From NCBI GenBank assembly GCA_946491675.1, contig CAMLYN010000089.1, positions 1 to 5,048 on the forward strand: a stretch of 5,048 bases of DNA, read 5' to 3'. The notes below the pieces were generated by a model that ran no database searches, was not told the DNA's origin, and was given only the letters and a program-made list of their open reading frames with translations. Positions 1-5,048 of this stretch are shown one piece after another. How positions within the stretch are numbered: the first letter of the stretch is position 1; each line of letters begins with the position of its first letter. The DNA is from an uncultured Mycoplasmatota bacterium (GTDB lineage: Bacteria > Bacillota_I > Bacilli_A > RF39 > UBA660). A program made the position numbers and the translations under genes.

Positions 1-177
1 TTCAATTACTTTAACCTTATCACCAAAAATATTAGTTAATCCTTGACTACTCCAGTTATCAATATGTTCAGCCATCGGACTTGAAGGAGTAATAGGATAA
101 ATACCTGCTACTTCGGTAAATAAATAAGAAGCATTACTACAAGCTTCATTGCCATCAATTATAACTTTTTTCAACAT
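1..177 (-). CDS. nifJ: Pyruvate:ferredoxin (flavodoxin) oxidoreductase, N-terminal fragment (cut by window edge)
   Basis: This is the first 59 residues of a protein that continues past the left edge. It would oxidatively decarboxylate pyruvate with CoA to acetyl-CoA and CO2, reducing ferredoxin or flavodoxin in the cytoplasm. Seen: the translation begins MLKKVIIDGNEACSNASYLF and continues with FTEVAGIYPITPSSPMAEHI, then NIFGDKVKVIE. The DGNEA, FTEVA and YPITPSSPMAEH blocks are hallmarks of PFOR domain I. From family knowledge, the Thr in YPITPSS (Thr30 here) corresponds to the pyruvate-binding Thr near position 31 of the Desulfovibrio enzyme. Family members are about 1,170-1,200 residues, so about 95 % lies outside. 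The ATG at 175-177 is preceded by GGTGATT, which can pair with the 16S 3' end, and by a TATAAT box. A TTG one codon later is a less likely alternative start. The stop-to-start gap from the upstream LRR gene is 50 nt, so read-through is also possible. Confidence 0.93.
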   Translation of the reverse strand, partial: MLKKVIIDGNEACSNASYLFTEVAGIYPITPSSPMAEHIDNWSSQGLTNIFGDKVKVIE

Positions 178-190
178 AATCACCAATTCA

Positions 191-220
191 ATTATACTAT
201 AAAATTTAATAAAAAGTAAA
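191..220 (-). promoter_or_regulatory. Predicted sigma-A promoter of the PFOR gene
   Basis: On the minus strand a perfect -10 hexamer TATAAT lies at 196-191. A TTTACT (-35-like, 4 of 6 matches) lies at 220-215, with an 18-nt spacer. Only 13 nt separate the -10 box from the ATG at 177, so the expected transcript start falls about at the GGTG at 184-181 and the leader would be only about 5-8 nt. AT-rich background makes chance TATAAT matches common. Position just upstream of the gene supports the call; no expression data are available. Confidence 0.5.
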
Positions 221-227
221 ATTATTT

Positions 228-2213
228 TTATTTTGTTACTTCAACAGTTCCTGCTTTAGTAACAACAGTTCCTGTTTCAAAATAATAAGTTCCAGAATCT
301 ACCAGTTCAAGTATGGGTCCCCAATCAAATGCACGACCAGTTTTATTAATTATTTTGGATAAATTTTTATTAGATTGTAACCCAAAAAAGCTATCAAAAA
401 ATTTATTAAAAGCTCTTTGTTCAATATAATTAACACTTTTCCCAATTGTTACTGTAGTTAAATTATTATCAGAAAAAGCAAACCCATCAATTCTTAAAAC
501 CTGATCAGGAATTATAACGCTCGTTAATTTATTTTTTTCAAAAGCAGCATATTCTATAGTTTTCAAACTATCTCCAAGTTCTAAAGACGCTATCTGATTT
601 TCCGAAAATGATCTATAACCAATTGAAATAACACTATCAGGAATAACTAAATTAGTTAATGAATTATTATTAAAAGAATAATCACCAATCACTTCTAAAC
701 CATCAGGAAAGGTGACACTTGTTAATTCACATTCTTCAAATAAACTACCTGCTATTGCTTTAATTCCACTAGGTATAATTATATCTTTAGCTGTTCCATT
801 ATATTTTATAAGGATATTATTAATAACAAAAAATTCATCTTGATTATTATCATAAAACGGATTACCGATAAAAGTAGTTACATCTAACATTTCGATATTT
901 TCAGGTAAATTTATTGTCTGTAGTTGATTATAGCTAAAAGTATGGTCTTCTAAAGAAGAAAGGCTTTTAGATAAAGTTAAATTCGTCAAATTATTATGAC
1001 TAAATGCAGAGCTATCAATTCGATAAACACTATCAGGAATAACTAGACTAGTCAAATTATTACCTTCAAAAGCTGAATAACCTATTTCTTGAACAGTATT
1101 TGGGATGACAATATTAGATAACTGATTATTTTCAAACAAACCGTCATTTATTATATTAATACTATTAGGTAAACTTACTGAAGTTAATAAATTATCAATA
1201 AATGCTTCTTTGCCAATATCTTCTATACTATTAGGTAAAGAAAGATTTTGTAAATGATTATAAGCGAAAGCTTCTGAAGCAATATATTGAATATTATTAT
1301 TAAAAATAACTTTAGTAAGATTATTTTGTCTAAATGCACAAGGCATTATATAAATTAATTCTGTTGCTTGACTAAAGTCAATACTATTTATAAGACTAAC
1401 TTTATTTATCAATAATGAATTATCTAAAAATTGGGGATTGGATTCAATAATTTCATTTTTTTCTGGTGCAGGTGTAGTTCCAAAAGCTGCCACTCCTATT
1501 CCAACCACATCCTTTCCATCAAGTTGTTTAGGTACAACAACATCAACACCACCTCTATTATCATATCCGGTTATTACTACAGCAATTTTAGATACAAGAT
1601 TAGTTACAACTGAATTGTTTTTCAAATCAGCTAAAATAGGTGAATCAGGGCTTAATGAATTTAACAAATCTGCAAAGCTTTCTTCATAAACTTCATTTCC
1701 TTTACAAAATGAATCCCATTCTTCATCGGTAAAATCATAATCAAAATTAGCTTTCATATAAACTAAACAATTGTCATAATTTATATCAAATGATTCAATA
1801 AAATTAACATCACGATAAGTAAAATATTGTTCTTCCGTTGTAATGATACATTCTTCATTATACTCATATTTATATTGATTAGTACTACTATCCCATCTAT
1901 ACATTACACAACCAGTCATACTTTCATTATTTCTTGGATCGATTACATCCTTATCTTCTAAAAAACCACTATTAATTAACGTCTGCAAATTTAGACGTTT
2001 AGTATTAGTATCAGGAACTATTCCTTGACTTGTTACATACATTCTTGATGCTTCAAGGATTCCATCGACACTTCTTTGATATGCTTGTTCTCTTGAATTA
2101 GTTAATACATTATCAATTATCGGAAATGTTATTAAAGCTATTATTGCTAAGATAATTAACACACCTAATAATTCTATTAGTGTAAAGCCAAATTTATTTG
2201 ACTTAGAATTCAT
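228..2213 (-). CDS. Prepilin-like surface protein with BspA-type leucine-rich repeats
   Basis: Predicted 661-residue secreted or surface-displayed protein. Residues 1-9 (MNSKSNKFG) are a short class III leader, followed by FTLIELLGVLIILAIIALIT. Cleavage is expected after Gly9, with Phe10 methylated and Glu14 as the conserved Glu5 of mature type IV pilins. The hydrophobic helix runs to about residue 34 and an amphipathic helix to about 70. Residues 75-200 are acidic with four Cys (102, 122, 149, 170) and no family I recognise. An LRR_5/BspA solenoid starts near 211 (ITGYDNRGGVDVVVP) and includes fourteen exact 22-residue slots at 299-606, of type LTSLVIPDSVYRIDSSAF. A 40-residue tail (NKTGRAFDWG...FETGTVV) ends the protein. 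The ATG at 2213 is preferred over TTG at 2231, which lies upstream of the ribosome binding site AAAGGTGG. Third gene after lemA and DUF2207 (27-nt gap). BspA repeats are known in adhesins and host-binding proteins; the ligand here is unknown. No pilus assembly genes are visible. Confidence 0.88.
   Translation of the reverse strand: MNSKSNKFGFTLIELLGVLIILAIIALITFPIIDNVLTNSREQAYQRSVDGILEASRMYVTSQGIVPDTNTKRLNLQTLINSGFLEDKDVIDPRNNESMTGCVMYRWDSSTNQYKYEYNEECIITTEEQYFTYRDVNFIESFDINYDNCLVYMKANFDYDFTDEEWDSFCKGNEVYEESFADLLNSLSPDSPILADLKNNSVVTNLVSKIAVVITGYDNRGGVDVVVPKQLDGKDVVGIGVAAFGTTPAPEKNEIIESNPQFLDNSLLINKVSLINSIDFSQATELIYIMPCAFRQNNLTKVIFNNNIQYIASEAFAYNHLQNLSLPNSIEDIGKEAFIDNLLTSVSLPNSINIINDGLFENNQLSNIVIPNTVQEIGYSAFEGNNLTSLVIPDSVYRIDSSAFSHNNLTNLTLSKSLSSLEDHTFSYNQLQTINLPENIEMLDVTTFIGNPFYDNNQDEFFVINNILIKYNGTAKDIIIPSGIKAIAGSLFEECELTSVTFPDGLEVIGDYSFNNNSLTNLVIPDSVISIGYRSFSENQIASLELGDSLKTIEYAAFEKNKLTSVIIPDQVLRIDGFAFSDNNLTTVTIGKSVNYIEQRAFNKFFDSFFGLQSNKNLSKIINKTGRAFDWGPILELVDSGTYYFETGTVVTKAGTVEVTK
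396..1319 (-). repeat. Fourteen consecutive 66-bp (22-residue) LRR coding repeats
   Basis: Within the pilin-LRR gene, residues 299-606 fall into fourteen slots of exactly 22 residues, beginning at 299, 321, 343, 365, 387, 409, 431, 453, 475, 497, 519, 541, 563 and 585. The consensus I read is LTxLxIPxSVxxIxxxAFxxNx. Slot 453-474 is non-canonical (FYDNNQDEFFVINNILIKYN) but keeps the register. DNA identity between units is mostly low; the longest match I noticed is 19 bp, at 631-649 and 1027-1045, exactly six units apart. These are protein-level repeats, not a CRISPR or a recent tandem array. Confidence 0.85.
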
Positions 2214-2220
2214 TATATTC

Positions 2221-2228
2221 CCACCTTT
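2221..2228 (-). promoter_or_regulatory. Ribosome binding site of the pilin-LRR gene (fixes its start)
   Basis: The minus strand reads AAAGGTGG, 7 nt before the ATG at 2213. A longer frame from TTG at 2231 would begin upstream of this site and translate through it, adding MKGGNI before the pilin leader. The site therefore argues for the ATG and a 9-residue leader. Confidence 0.8.
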
Positions 2229-2240
2229 CAATTTAATAAA

Positions 2241-4109
2241 TTATTTTTTTACCTTTATTTGGACTGAAGAGTATTTAGCATGAGTATTATTACGGGTTTC
2301 ATATGCTTTTTTTATAGTTAAAATAATAATATTTCTAATTGTTTTCGCACGAAAAACTTCTTTTTCATAATTATTTAATTTTTTTATAAACTTATTAAAA
2401 CATCCCATACTATTCGCATACATTAAATAATAAGGTATTACTTCTCGATCAGTTATATTATCTTTAATTAATGTTTTTTTTAAATTAATGTATTTATAAT
2501 ATTCAGTCAATCCTTTGACAGTTCGTTTACGAAACAAAATAAAATAAATTAAAAATATACAAGCTAAAACAATAATAACAATAGAAGAATAATAAGTATT
2601 TTGATTAATTAAAAAAGATCCCAAAAATATTCCAACCACACAATATATGATGCCAATTATTTTAAATACTAGTAAATTCTCATAATATTTTTCTTCTTCA
2701 GCTTCACTAGTAGCAAAATTAAGCCAATTAGAATAGTTTTTTAAAAATTCATCAAAATCTTCTTGAGCTTGATAAATAATTTCTTCTAAAGAAATTTTAT
2801 TTTTTTCGTTAAATAACATCCTAATTATTTTTTCTTCACTAATAGACAAATCATTTACCTTATTTTTTTTTAAAGTTCTTCTTTTTTCATCGAATGTTAT
2901 GGTTTTATTTTCAATTAAATAAAGTAGTGATGAAGCCAAATCATAATTCGTGACTTTTTTCTTTAAAAGATAACCAATTTTAAATGGGTTTAACTGTTTG
3001 TTTAATTCAAACTCTTCATTATCAACTTGATGGTTATATTTTTTATAAATTTGATATAAAATAATCAATAATCCAATAATCCAAATTGTTATAATACTAG
3101 TTAAAGCAACTTTTAAAATTTCTTCTCTTCTTTCTATTTTAGGCTCTATATTCATTAGTCTTATTAATAGTTCAGTTTTTAACTCATCAGTTTCTCTTAA
3201 ATTAGAAACATTTTCAAAGGCAATATTATAATCATTACGATTATAACTATTTTCTACATTATTGACACTATTATAAGCTTCATCTCTTAATTGGTTATAT
3301 TCTTCATCTTTAGGATCAATAGCTTCTAAATCTAGATTTTCTTCTAAATCAACTATTTTATCTAAAATGATTTGTCCAGTTTTCTTATTAGTATTAACTA
3401 TGTTATTATCAAAAATCAATCTAAAATCAAAAGAATCATCTTTATTTAATGATTTAAGCTTAATTAAAACAGTCTCTTCATCAAGATATTTAAATTTAGT
3501 TTCACTACCATGAGTCCAAATTTGTAAATTTTCTTTATTATTAGGAATATGAATGGTTATTTCTAAATTGGTAATTGTTTCTGTTGAATCAGCGAACAAG
3601 TACATAGCTAATTCAGCTACATCTTGATGATTAATAACCATATTTTCTAAGGTATAATCGATATAAAAATCTTTATTCATACGACTTGGATTATATATTT
3701 TATATATTTCACCGTTTTCTTTTTTTGTAATAGTATAAACGCTGTGGTCACCTTTTAATGCGTCATCAACTAAATTAAATAAATCTCCTTCTTCTTGTAA
3801 TTCTTCCATTGTTGCATCTTGTAAATAGTTTATAGCTCTTACTTCGTTTAGTTTTAAACCACTTCCATTATAAAGATTCTTATCGACACTTGCTAAAATA
3901 TCGCCTTTGTAACCATGATAATTGTTCTTATAATTTACAACTCTTTCATATCCGTTATAAACTCCTTCCATTTGAAAAGCTTCAATAACCTTAACATCAC
4001 CGTTTTCAAGTATCGTTAAATCAATTCGATAATTTGTAACTTCGTAACTAGCTAATACAGTTGGAATAAAAAACAAAAAACCAATAACAAAACAGATTAT
4101 TTTTTTCAT
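2241..4109 (-). CDS. DUF2207 family membrane protein
   Basis: Predicted 622-residue membrane protein of the DUF2207 family, often encoded beside LemA; its biochemical function is not established. Seen: a signal peptide at about 1-20 (ends FFIPTVLA), then an extracytoplasmic beta-rich domain at about 22-235 starting YEVTNYRIDLTILENGDVKV, typical of the family N-terminus. An acidic helical linker follows at about 245-330. Transmembrane segments lie at about 331-354, 478-501 and 506-526. The part between the first two contains NPFKIGYLLKKKVTNYDLAS, like the family's cytoplasmic winged-helix-like region. After the last segment, VIPYYLMYANSMGCFNKFIK matches the family's 'YLPYAIALG' block. The end is a basic 40-residue tail instead of the Gly/Ser-rich tail common in relatives. 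The ATG is supported by GGAGGT 5 nt upstream, and a terminator-like hairpin precedes it. Length is normal for the family. Co-transcription with lemA is likely. Confidence 0.87.
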   Translation of the reverse strand: MKKIICFVIGFLFFIPTVLASYEVTNYRIDLTILENGDVKVIEAFQMEGVYNGYERVVNYKNNYHGYKGDILASVDKNLYNGSGLKLNEVRAINYLQDATMEELQEEGDLFNLVDDALKGDHSVYTITKKENGEIYKIYNPSRMNKDFYIDYTLENMVINHQDVAELAMYLFADSTETITNLEITIHIPNNKENLQIWTHGSETKFKYLDEETVLIKLKSLNKDDSFDFRLIFDNNIVNTNKKTGQIILDKIVDLEENLDLEAIDPKDEEYNQLRDEAYNSVNNVENSYNRNDYNIAFENVSNLRETDELKTELLIRLMNIEPKIERREEILKVALTSIITIWIIGLLIILYQIYKKYNHQVDNEEFELNKQLNPFKIGYLLKKKVTNYDLASSLLYLIENKTITFDEKRRTLKKNKVNDLSISEEKIIRMLFNEKNKISLEEIIYQAQEDFDEFLKNYSNWLNFATSEAEEEKYYENLLVFKIIGIIYCVVGIFLGSFLINQNTYYSSIVIIVLACIFLIYFILFRKRTVKGLTEYYKYINLKKTLIKDNITDREVIPYYLMYANSMGCFNKFIKKLNNYEKEVFRAKTIRNIIILTIKKAYETRNNTHAKYSSVQIKVKK

Positions 4110-4114
4110 TTATA

Positions 4115-4120
4115 ACCTCC
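4115..4120 (-). promoter_or_regulatory. Ribosome binding site of the DUF2207 gene, abutting a terminator-like hairpin
   Basis: The minus strand reads GGAGGT followed by TATAA and then ATG. The site begins directly after the U-tract (4127-4121) of the hairpin described separately. Folding of the hairpin and the state of its U-tract could therefore influence both transcription and translation of this gene. Confidence 0.8.
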
Positions 4121-4146
4121 AAAAAAAGCTTACTTGATGTAAGCTT
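4121..4146 (-). terminator. Terminator-like hairpin between lemA and the DUF2207 gene (probable attenuator)
   Basis: The RNA of the minus strand would form an 8-bp perfect stem, AAGCUUAC / GUAAGCUU (4146-4139 with 4133-4126), around a 5-nt loop. The run of seven U at 4127-4121 overlaps the foot of the stem. The lemA stop codon (4147-4145) lies partly inside the stem. Only three of eight pairs are G-C, so termination is likely partial. Position between two co-oriented, closely spaced genes suggests it sets a lemA-high, downstream-low ratio. Confidence 0.6.
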
Positions 4147-4708
4147 AAAATTGTACTTTTGGTGCTTCTTTAGAAGCTTCATCAATCTCAAAAAAGGCTT
4201 CTGGTTTAAAATTGAATAATGAAGCAACAATATTTGATGGGAAAACTTCTAATTTGTTTTTATAATTAAGAACAGCATCATTATAAAACTGTCTAGCATA
4301 TTGAATTTTATCTTCTGATTCTTTTAAATTAGCTTGTAAATCTAAAAAGTTAGTATTAGCTTTTAAATCAGGATAAGCTTCAGCTACAGCCATAAGTCTT
4401 CCTAAAGCACGTGATAATTCACCATCAGCTTTGATTTCTTCTTCAGTTGTTTTAGCATCAACAAATTTGTTTCTTGCTGCCATAACGTTTTCTAAAGTTT
4501 CACTTTCATGTTTAGCATAACCTTTGACAGTTTCAACTAAATTAGGTATCAAATCTGCTCTTCTTTTTAATAGTACATCAATTTGTGCCCATTGGTCTTT
4601 TACTTTATTTCTTAAAACAACTAAACTATTGTAAGTCATTCCAATAAATAATAGTATTATTACCACAATTACAGCAACTACTATTAGGGCAATCATCCAT
4701 CCTTCCAT
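4145..4708 (-). CDS. lemA: LemA family protein
   Basis: Predicted 187-residue LemA family protein, anchored by one N-terminal membrane helix (about residues 5-24) with a helical-bundle domain. Where the domain faces is not certain for the family, and its molecular role is undefined despite wide occurrence. Seen: the diagnostic blocks NKVKDQWAQIDVLLKRRADL, IPNLVETVKGYAKHE, AEAYPDLKANTNFLDLQ, KIQYARQFYNDAVLNYKNKL, and FPSNIVASLFNF, all in the family's order and close to its usual 180-200 residue length. The ATG at 4708 has GGAGGT at 4721-4716 with normal spacing. It is first in a minus-strand cluster with a DUF2207 gene (35-nt gap) and the pilin-LRR gene. LemA-DUF2207 adjacency is a common arrangement, which supports both identifications. 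It is divergent from the spore-protein gene across a 100-bp gap. Confidence 0.96.
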   Translation of the reverse strand: MEGWMIALIVVAVIVVIILLFIGMTYNSLVVLRNKVKDQWAQIDVLLKRRADLIPNLVETVKGYAKHESETLENVMAARNKFVDAKTTEEEIKADGELSRALGRLMAVAEAYPDLKANTNFLDLQANLKESEDKIQYARQFYNDAVLNYKNKLEVFPSNIVASLFNFKPEAFFEIDEASKEAPKVQF

Positions 4709-4715
4709 ATTCTTA

Positions 4716-4733
4716 ACCTCCGATATTATTATA
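4716..4733 (-). promoter_or_regulatory. Candidate lemA operon -10 box with adjoining ribosome binding site
   Basis: The minus strand has TATAAT at 4733-4728, then AATATC and GGAGGT (4721-4716). No good -35 is visible: the best is TTTATT with a 17-nt spacer. The -10 box is 19 nt from the ATG, so the predicted transcript begins at or next to the ribosome binding site. A slightly upstream TATTAT (4738-4733) would give a more ordinary leader. Chance matches are frequent in this AT-rich gap. Confidence 0.4.
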
Positions 4734-4738
4734 TAATA
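4727..4738. promoter_or_regulatory. 12-bp perfect palindrome giving TATAAT on both strands
   Basis: TATTATATAATA reads identically on both strands. It contains TATAAT on the plus strand at 4732-4737 (toward sspI, about 71 nt from its ATG) and on the minus strand at 4733-4728 (toward lemA). It lies in the only divergent gap in the window, so it could be a shared bidirectional -10 region, or a small operator. Neither strand shows a strong -35. Confidence 0.35.
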
Positions 4739-4792
4739 TTTTAAAGAAAAAATAAATACATATTTTAAAAATTTTTAGACAAAATAAAAGTG

Positions 4793-4798
4793 AAAGGA
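4793..4798 (+). promoter_or_regulatory. Ribosome binding site of the sspI-like gene (helps fix its start)
   Basis: AAAGGA lies 10 nt before the ATG at 4809 but only 1 nt before the in-frame ATG at 4800. The usual spacing is about 5-10 nt, so the downstream ATG is favoured. Confidence 0.65.
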
Positions 4799-4808
4799 AA
4801 TGATTATT

Positions 4809-5015
4809 ATGAATATCGATATTAGAAAACACATTTTAAATAATTTCAAAAATGCTGATGGGAGTGAAATTAAGGCTTCAATTGAAGCATCAATTGAAAA
4901 AAAAGATGAAATTACATTACCAGGATTAGGTGTTTTTTTTGAAGTATTATGGAGTAATAGTGACGAAAATAGTCGAGAATATATCTTAAATACGTTAAAA
5001 AATTCATTAAAATAA
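4809..5015 (+). CDS. sspI: Small acid-soluble spore protein, SspI family
   Basis: Predicted 68-residue protein of the SspI family, a minor small acid-soluble protein of the spore core, made in the developing forespore in Bacillus; its exact function is unknown. Seen: LPGLGVFFEVLW at residues 37-48 and NSREYILNTLKNSLK at the end. From memory, Bacillus subtilis SspI (71 residues) has LPGLGVLFEVIW at the same distance from its start, begins MDLNLR where this has MNIDIR, and ends with a similar LKTLEGGLK segment. That ungapped match places the start at 4809, not at the in-frame ATG at 4800, and the ribosome binding site spacing agrees. The gene stands alone, divergent from lemA. A CATATTTTA at 4759-4767 might be a sporulation-type -10, but this is weak. 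Presence of the gene is evidence for a sporulation programme. Confidence 0.88.
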   Translation: MNIDIRKHILNNFKNADGSEIKASIEASIEKKDEITLPGLGVFFEVLWSNSDENSREYILNTLKNSLK

Positions 5016-5019
5016 CAAA

Positions 5020-5044
5020 AAAAGGTTGACAAAATCAATCTTTT
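5020..5044 (+). terminator. Weak terminator-like hairpin after sspI
   Basis: AAAAGGUUGA (5020-5029) pairs with UCAAUCUUUU (5035-5044) around the loop CAAAA, with one G-U pair. The core GGUUGA/UCAAUC is followed by only four U before C, so termination may be inefficient. It starts 5 nt after the stop codon, where a terminator is expected. In the opposite direction the same region has a seven-T run, so it could also serve a convergent gene lying beyond the right edge. Confidence 0.45.
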
Positions 5045-5048
5045 CAAT

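Noticed and set aside
208..232. Inverted repeat AATAAAAA / TTTTTATT around the pilin-LRR stop codon
   Set aside because: The stem is all A-T with a 9-nt loop and no U-tract right after it on the minus strand, so it is not a supportable terminator and is likely by chance in AT-rich DNA.
396..1319. Regular 66-bp periodicity resembling a CRISPR array
   Set aside because: The repeats are degenerate at DNA level, lie in one open frame, and translate to LRR units; there are no constant repeats with unique spacers.
1431..1689. Two plus-strand open frames (60 and 83 codons) inside the pilin-LRR gene
   Set aside because: They are antisense to a gene with clear domains, have no ribosome binding site I can see, and encode no recognisable protein.
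2214..2231. TTG start at 2231 adding MKGGNI to the pilin-LRR protein
   Set aside because: The added codons include the ribosome binding site itself; the ATG at 2213 gives a normal 9-residue prepilin leader.
4048..4230. Minus-strand 60-codon frame spanning the lemA-DUF2207 junction
   Set aside because: It overlaps both well-supported genes in another frame, runs through the hairpin, and has no recognisable content.
4800..4808. ATG at 4800 as the start of the spore protein gene
   Set aside because: It lies about 1 nt from the AAAGGA site, and the ungapped match to Bacillus SspI begins at the next ATG (4809).
4775..5047. Minus-strand 90-codon frame opposite sspI
   Set aside because: It is the antisense shadow of the SspI homologue. 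Its hydrophobic and Phe-rich composition is what the complement of an AT-rich, Lys/Glu-rich gene gives.
1..5048. Mobile element, attachment site or phage signature
   Set aside because: No transposase, integrase, terminal inverted repeats or target duplications were seen, and base composition looks uniform by eye.

Overview
The window is 5,048 bp of very AT-rich bacterial DNA. It uses the standard code, since Trp is encoded by TGG in the genes I checked. It looks like a low-G+C Bacillota, probably a gut-type member of the Bacilli / Erysipelotrichales / RF39 neighbourhood. The evidence is a SspI-type small acid-soluble spore protein (so an endospore former or a recent descendant of one), strong GGAGG-type ribosome binding sites, a pyruvate:ferredoxin oxidoreductase (anaerobic metabolism), the LemA-DUF2207 pair common in Firmicutes, and a Gram-positive-style type IV pilin-like surface protein. 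I cannot name the species.

Layout. Positions 1-177 (minus strand) hold the first 59 codons of a pyruvate:ferredoxin oxidoreductase that runs off the left edge, with a compact promoter at about 191-220. Positions 228-4708 (minus strand) look like a three-gene operon read right to left. It runs lemA (4145-4708), a DUF2207 membrane protein (2241-4109), and a prepilin-like protein carrying a long BspA-type leucine-rich repeat domain (228-2213). Spacings are 35 nt and 27 nt. A terminator-like hairpin covers the lemA stop codon and sits just before the DUF2207 ribosome binding site, so it may lower expression of the distal genes. On the plus strand, 4809-5015 encodes a SspI homologue, divergent from lemA, followed by a weak hairpin. 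The 100-bp divergent gap (4709-4808) holds a 12-bp perfect palindrome that gives a TATAAT hexamer on each strand.

How the genes may work together. LemA and DUF2207 proteins are recurrent partners at the bacterial membrane; their biochemical role is poorly defined. The third gene combines a class III (prepilin peptidase) signal and pilin-type hydrophobic helix with about 400 residues of LRR solenoid. This suggests an adhesin or ligand-binding domain presented on a pilus or pseudopilus tip, or anchored in the membrane. Its co-transcription with lemA-DUF2207 hints at an envelope or surface-display module, which is inference only. PFOR and SspI look like unrelated neighbours. I found no tRNA, rRNA, CRISPR, insertion sequence, riboswitch or replication origin. 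The window is mostly recognisable families; the pilin-LRR fusion and its operon partners are the least ordinary part.
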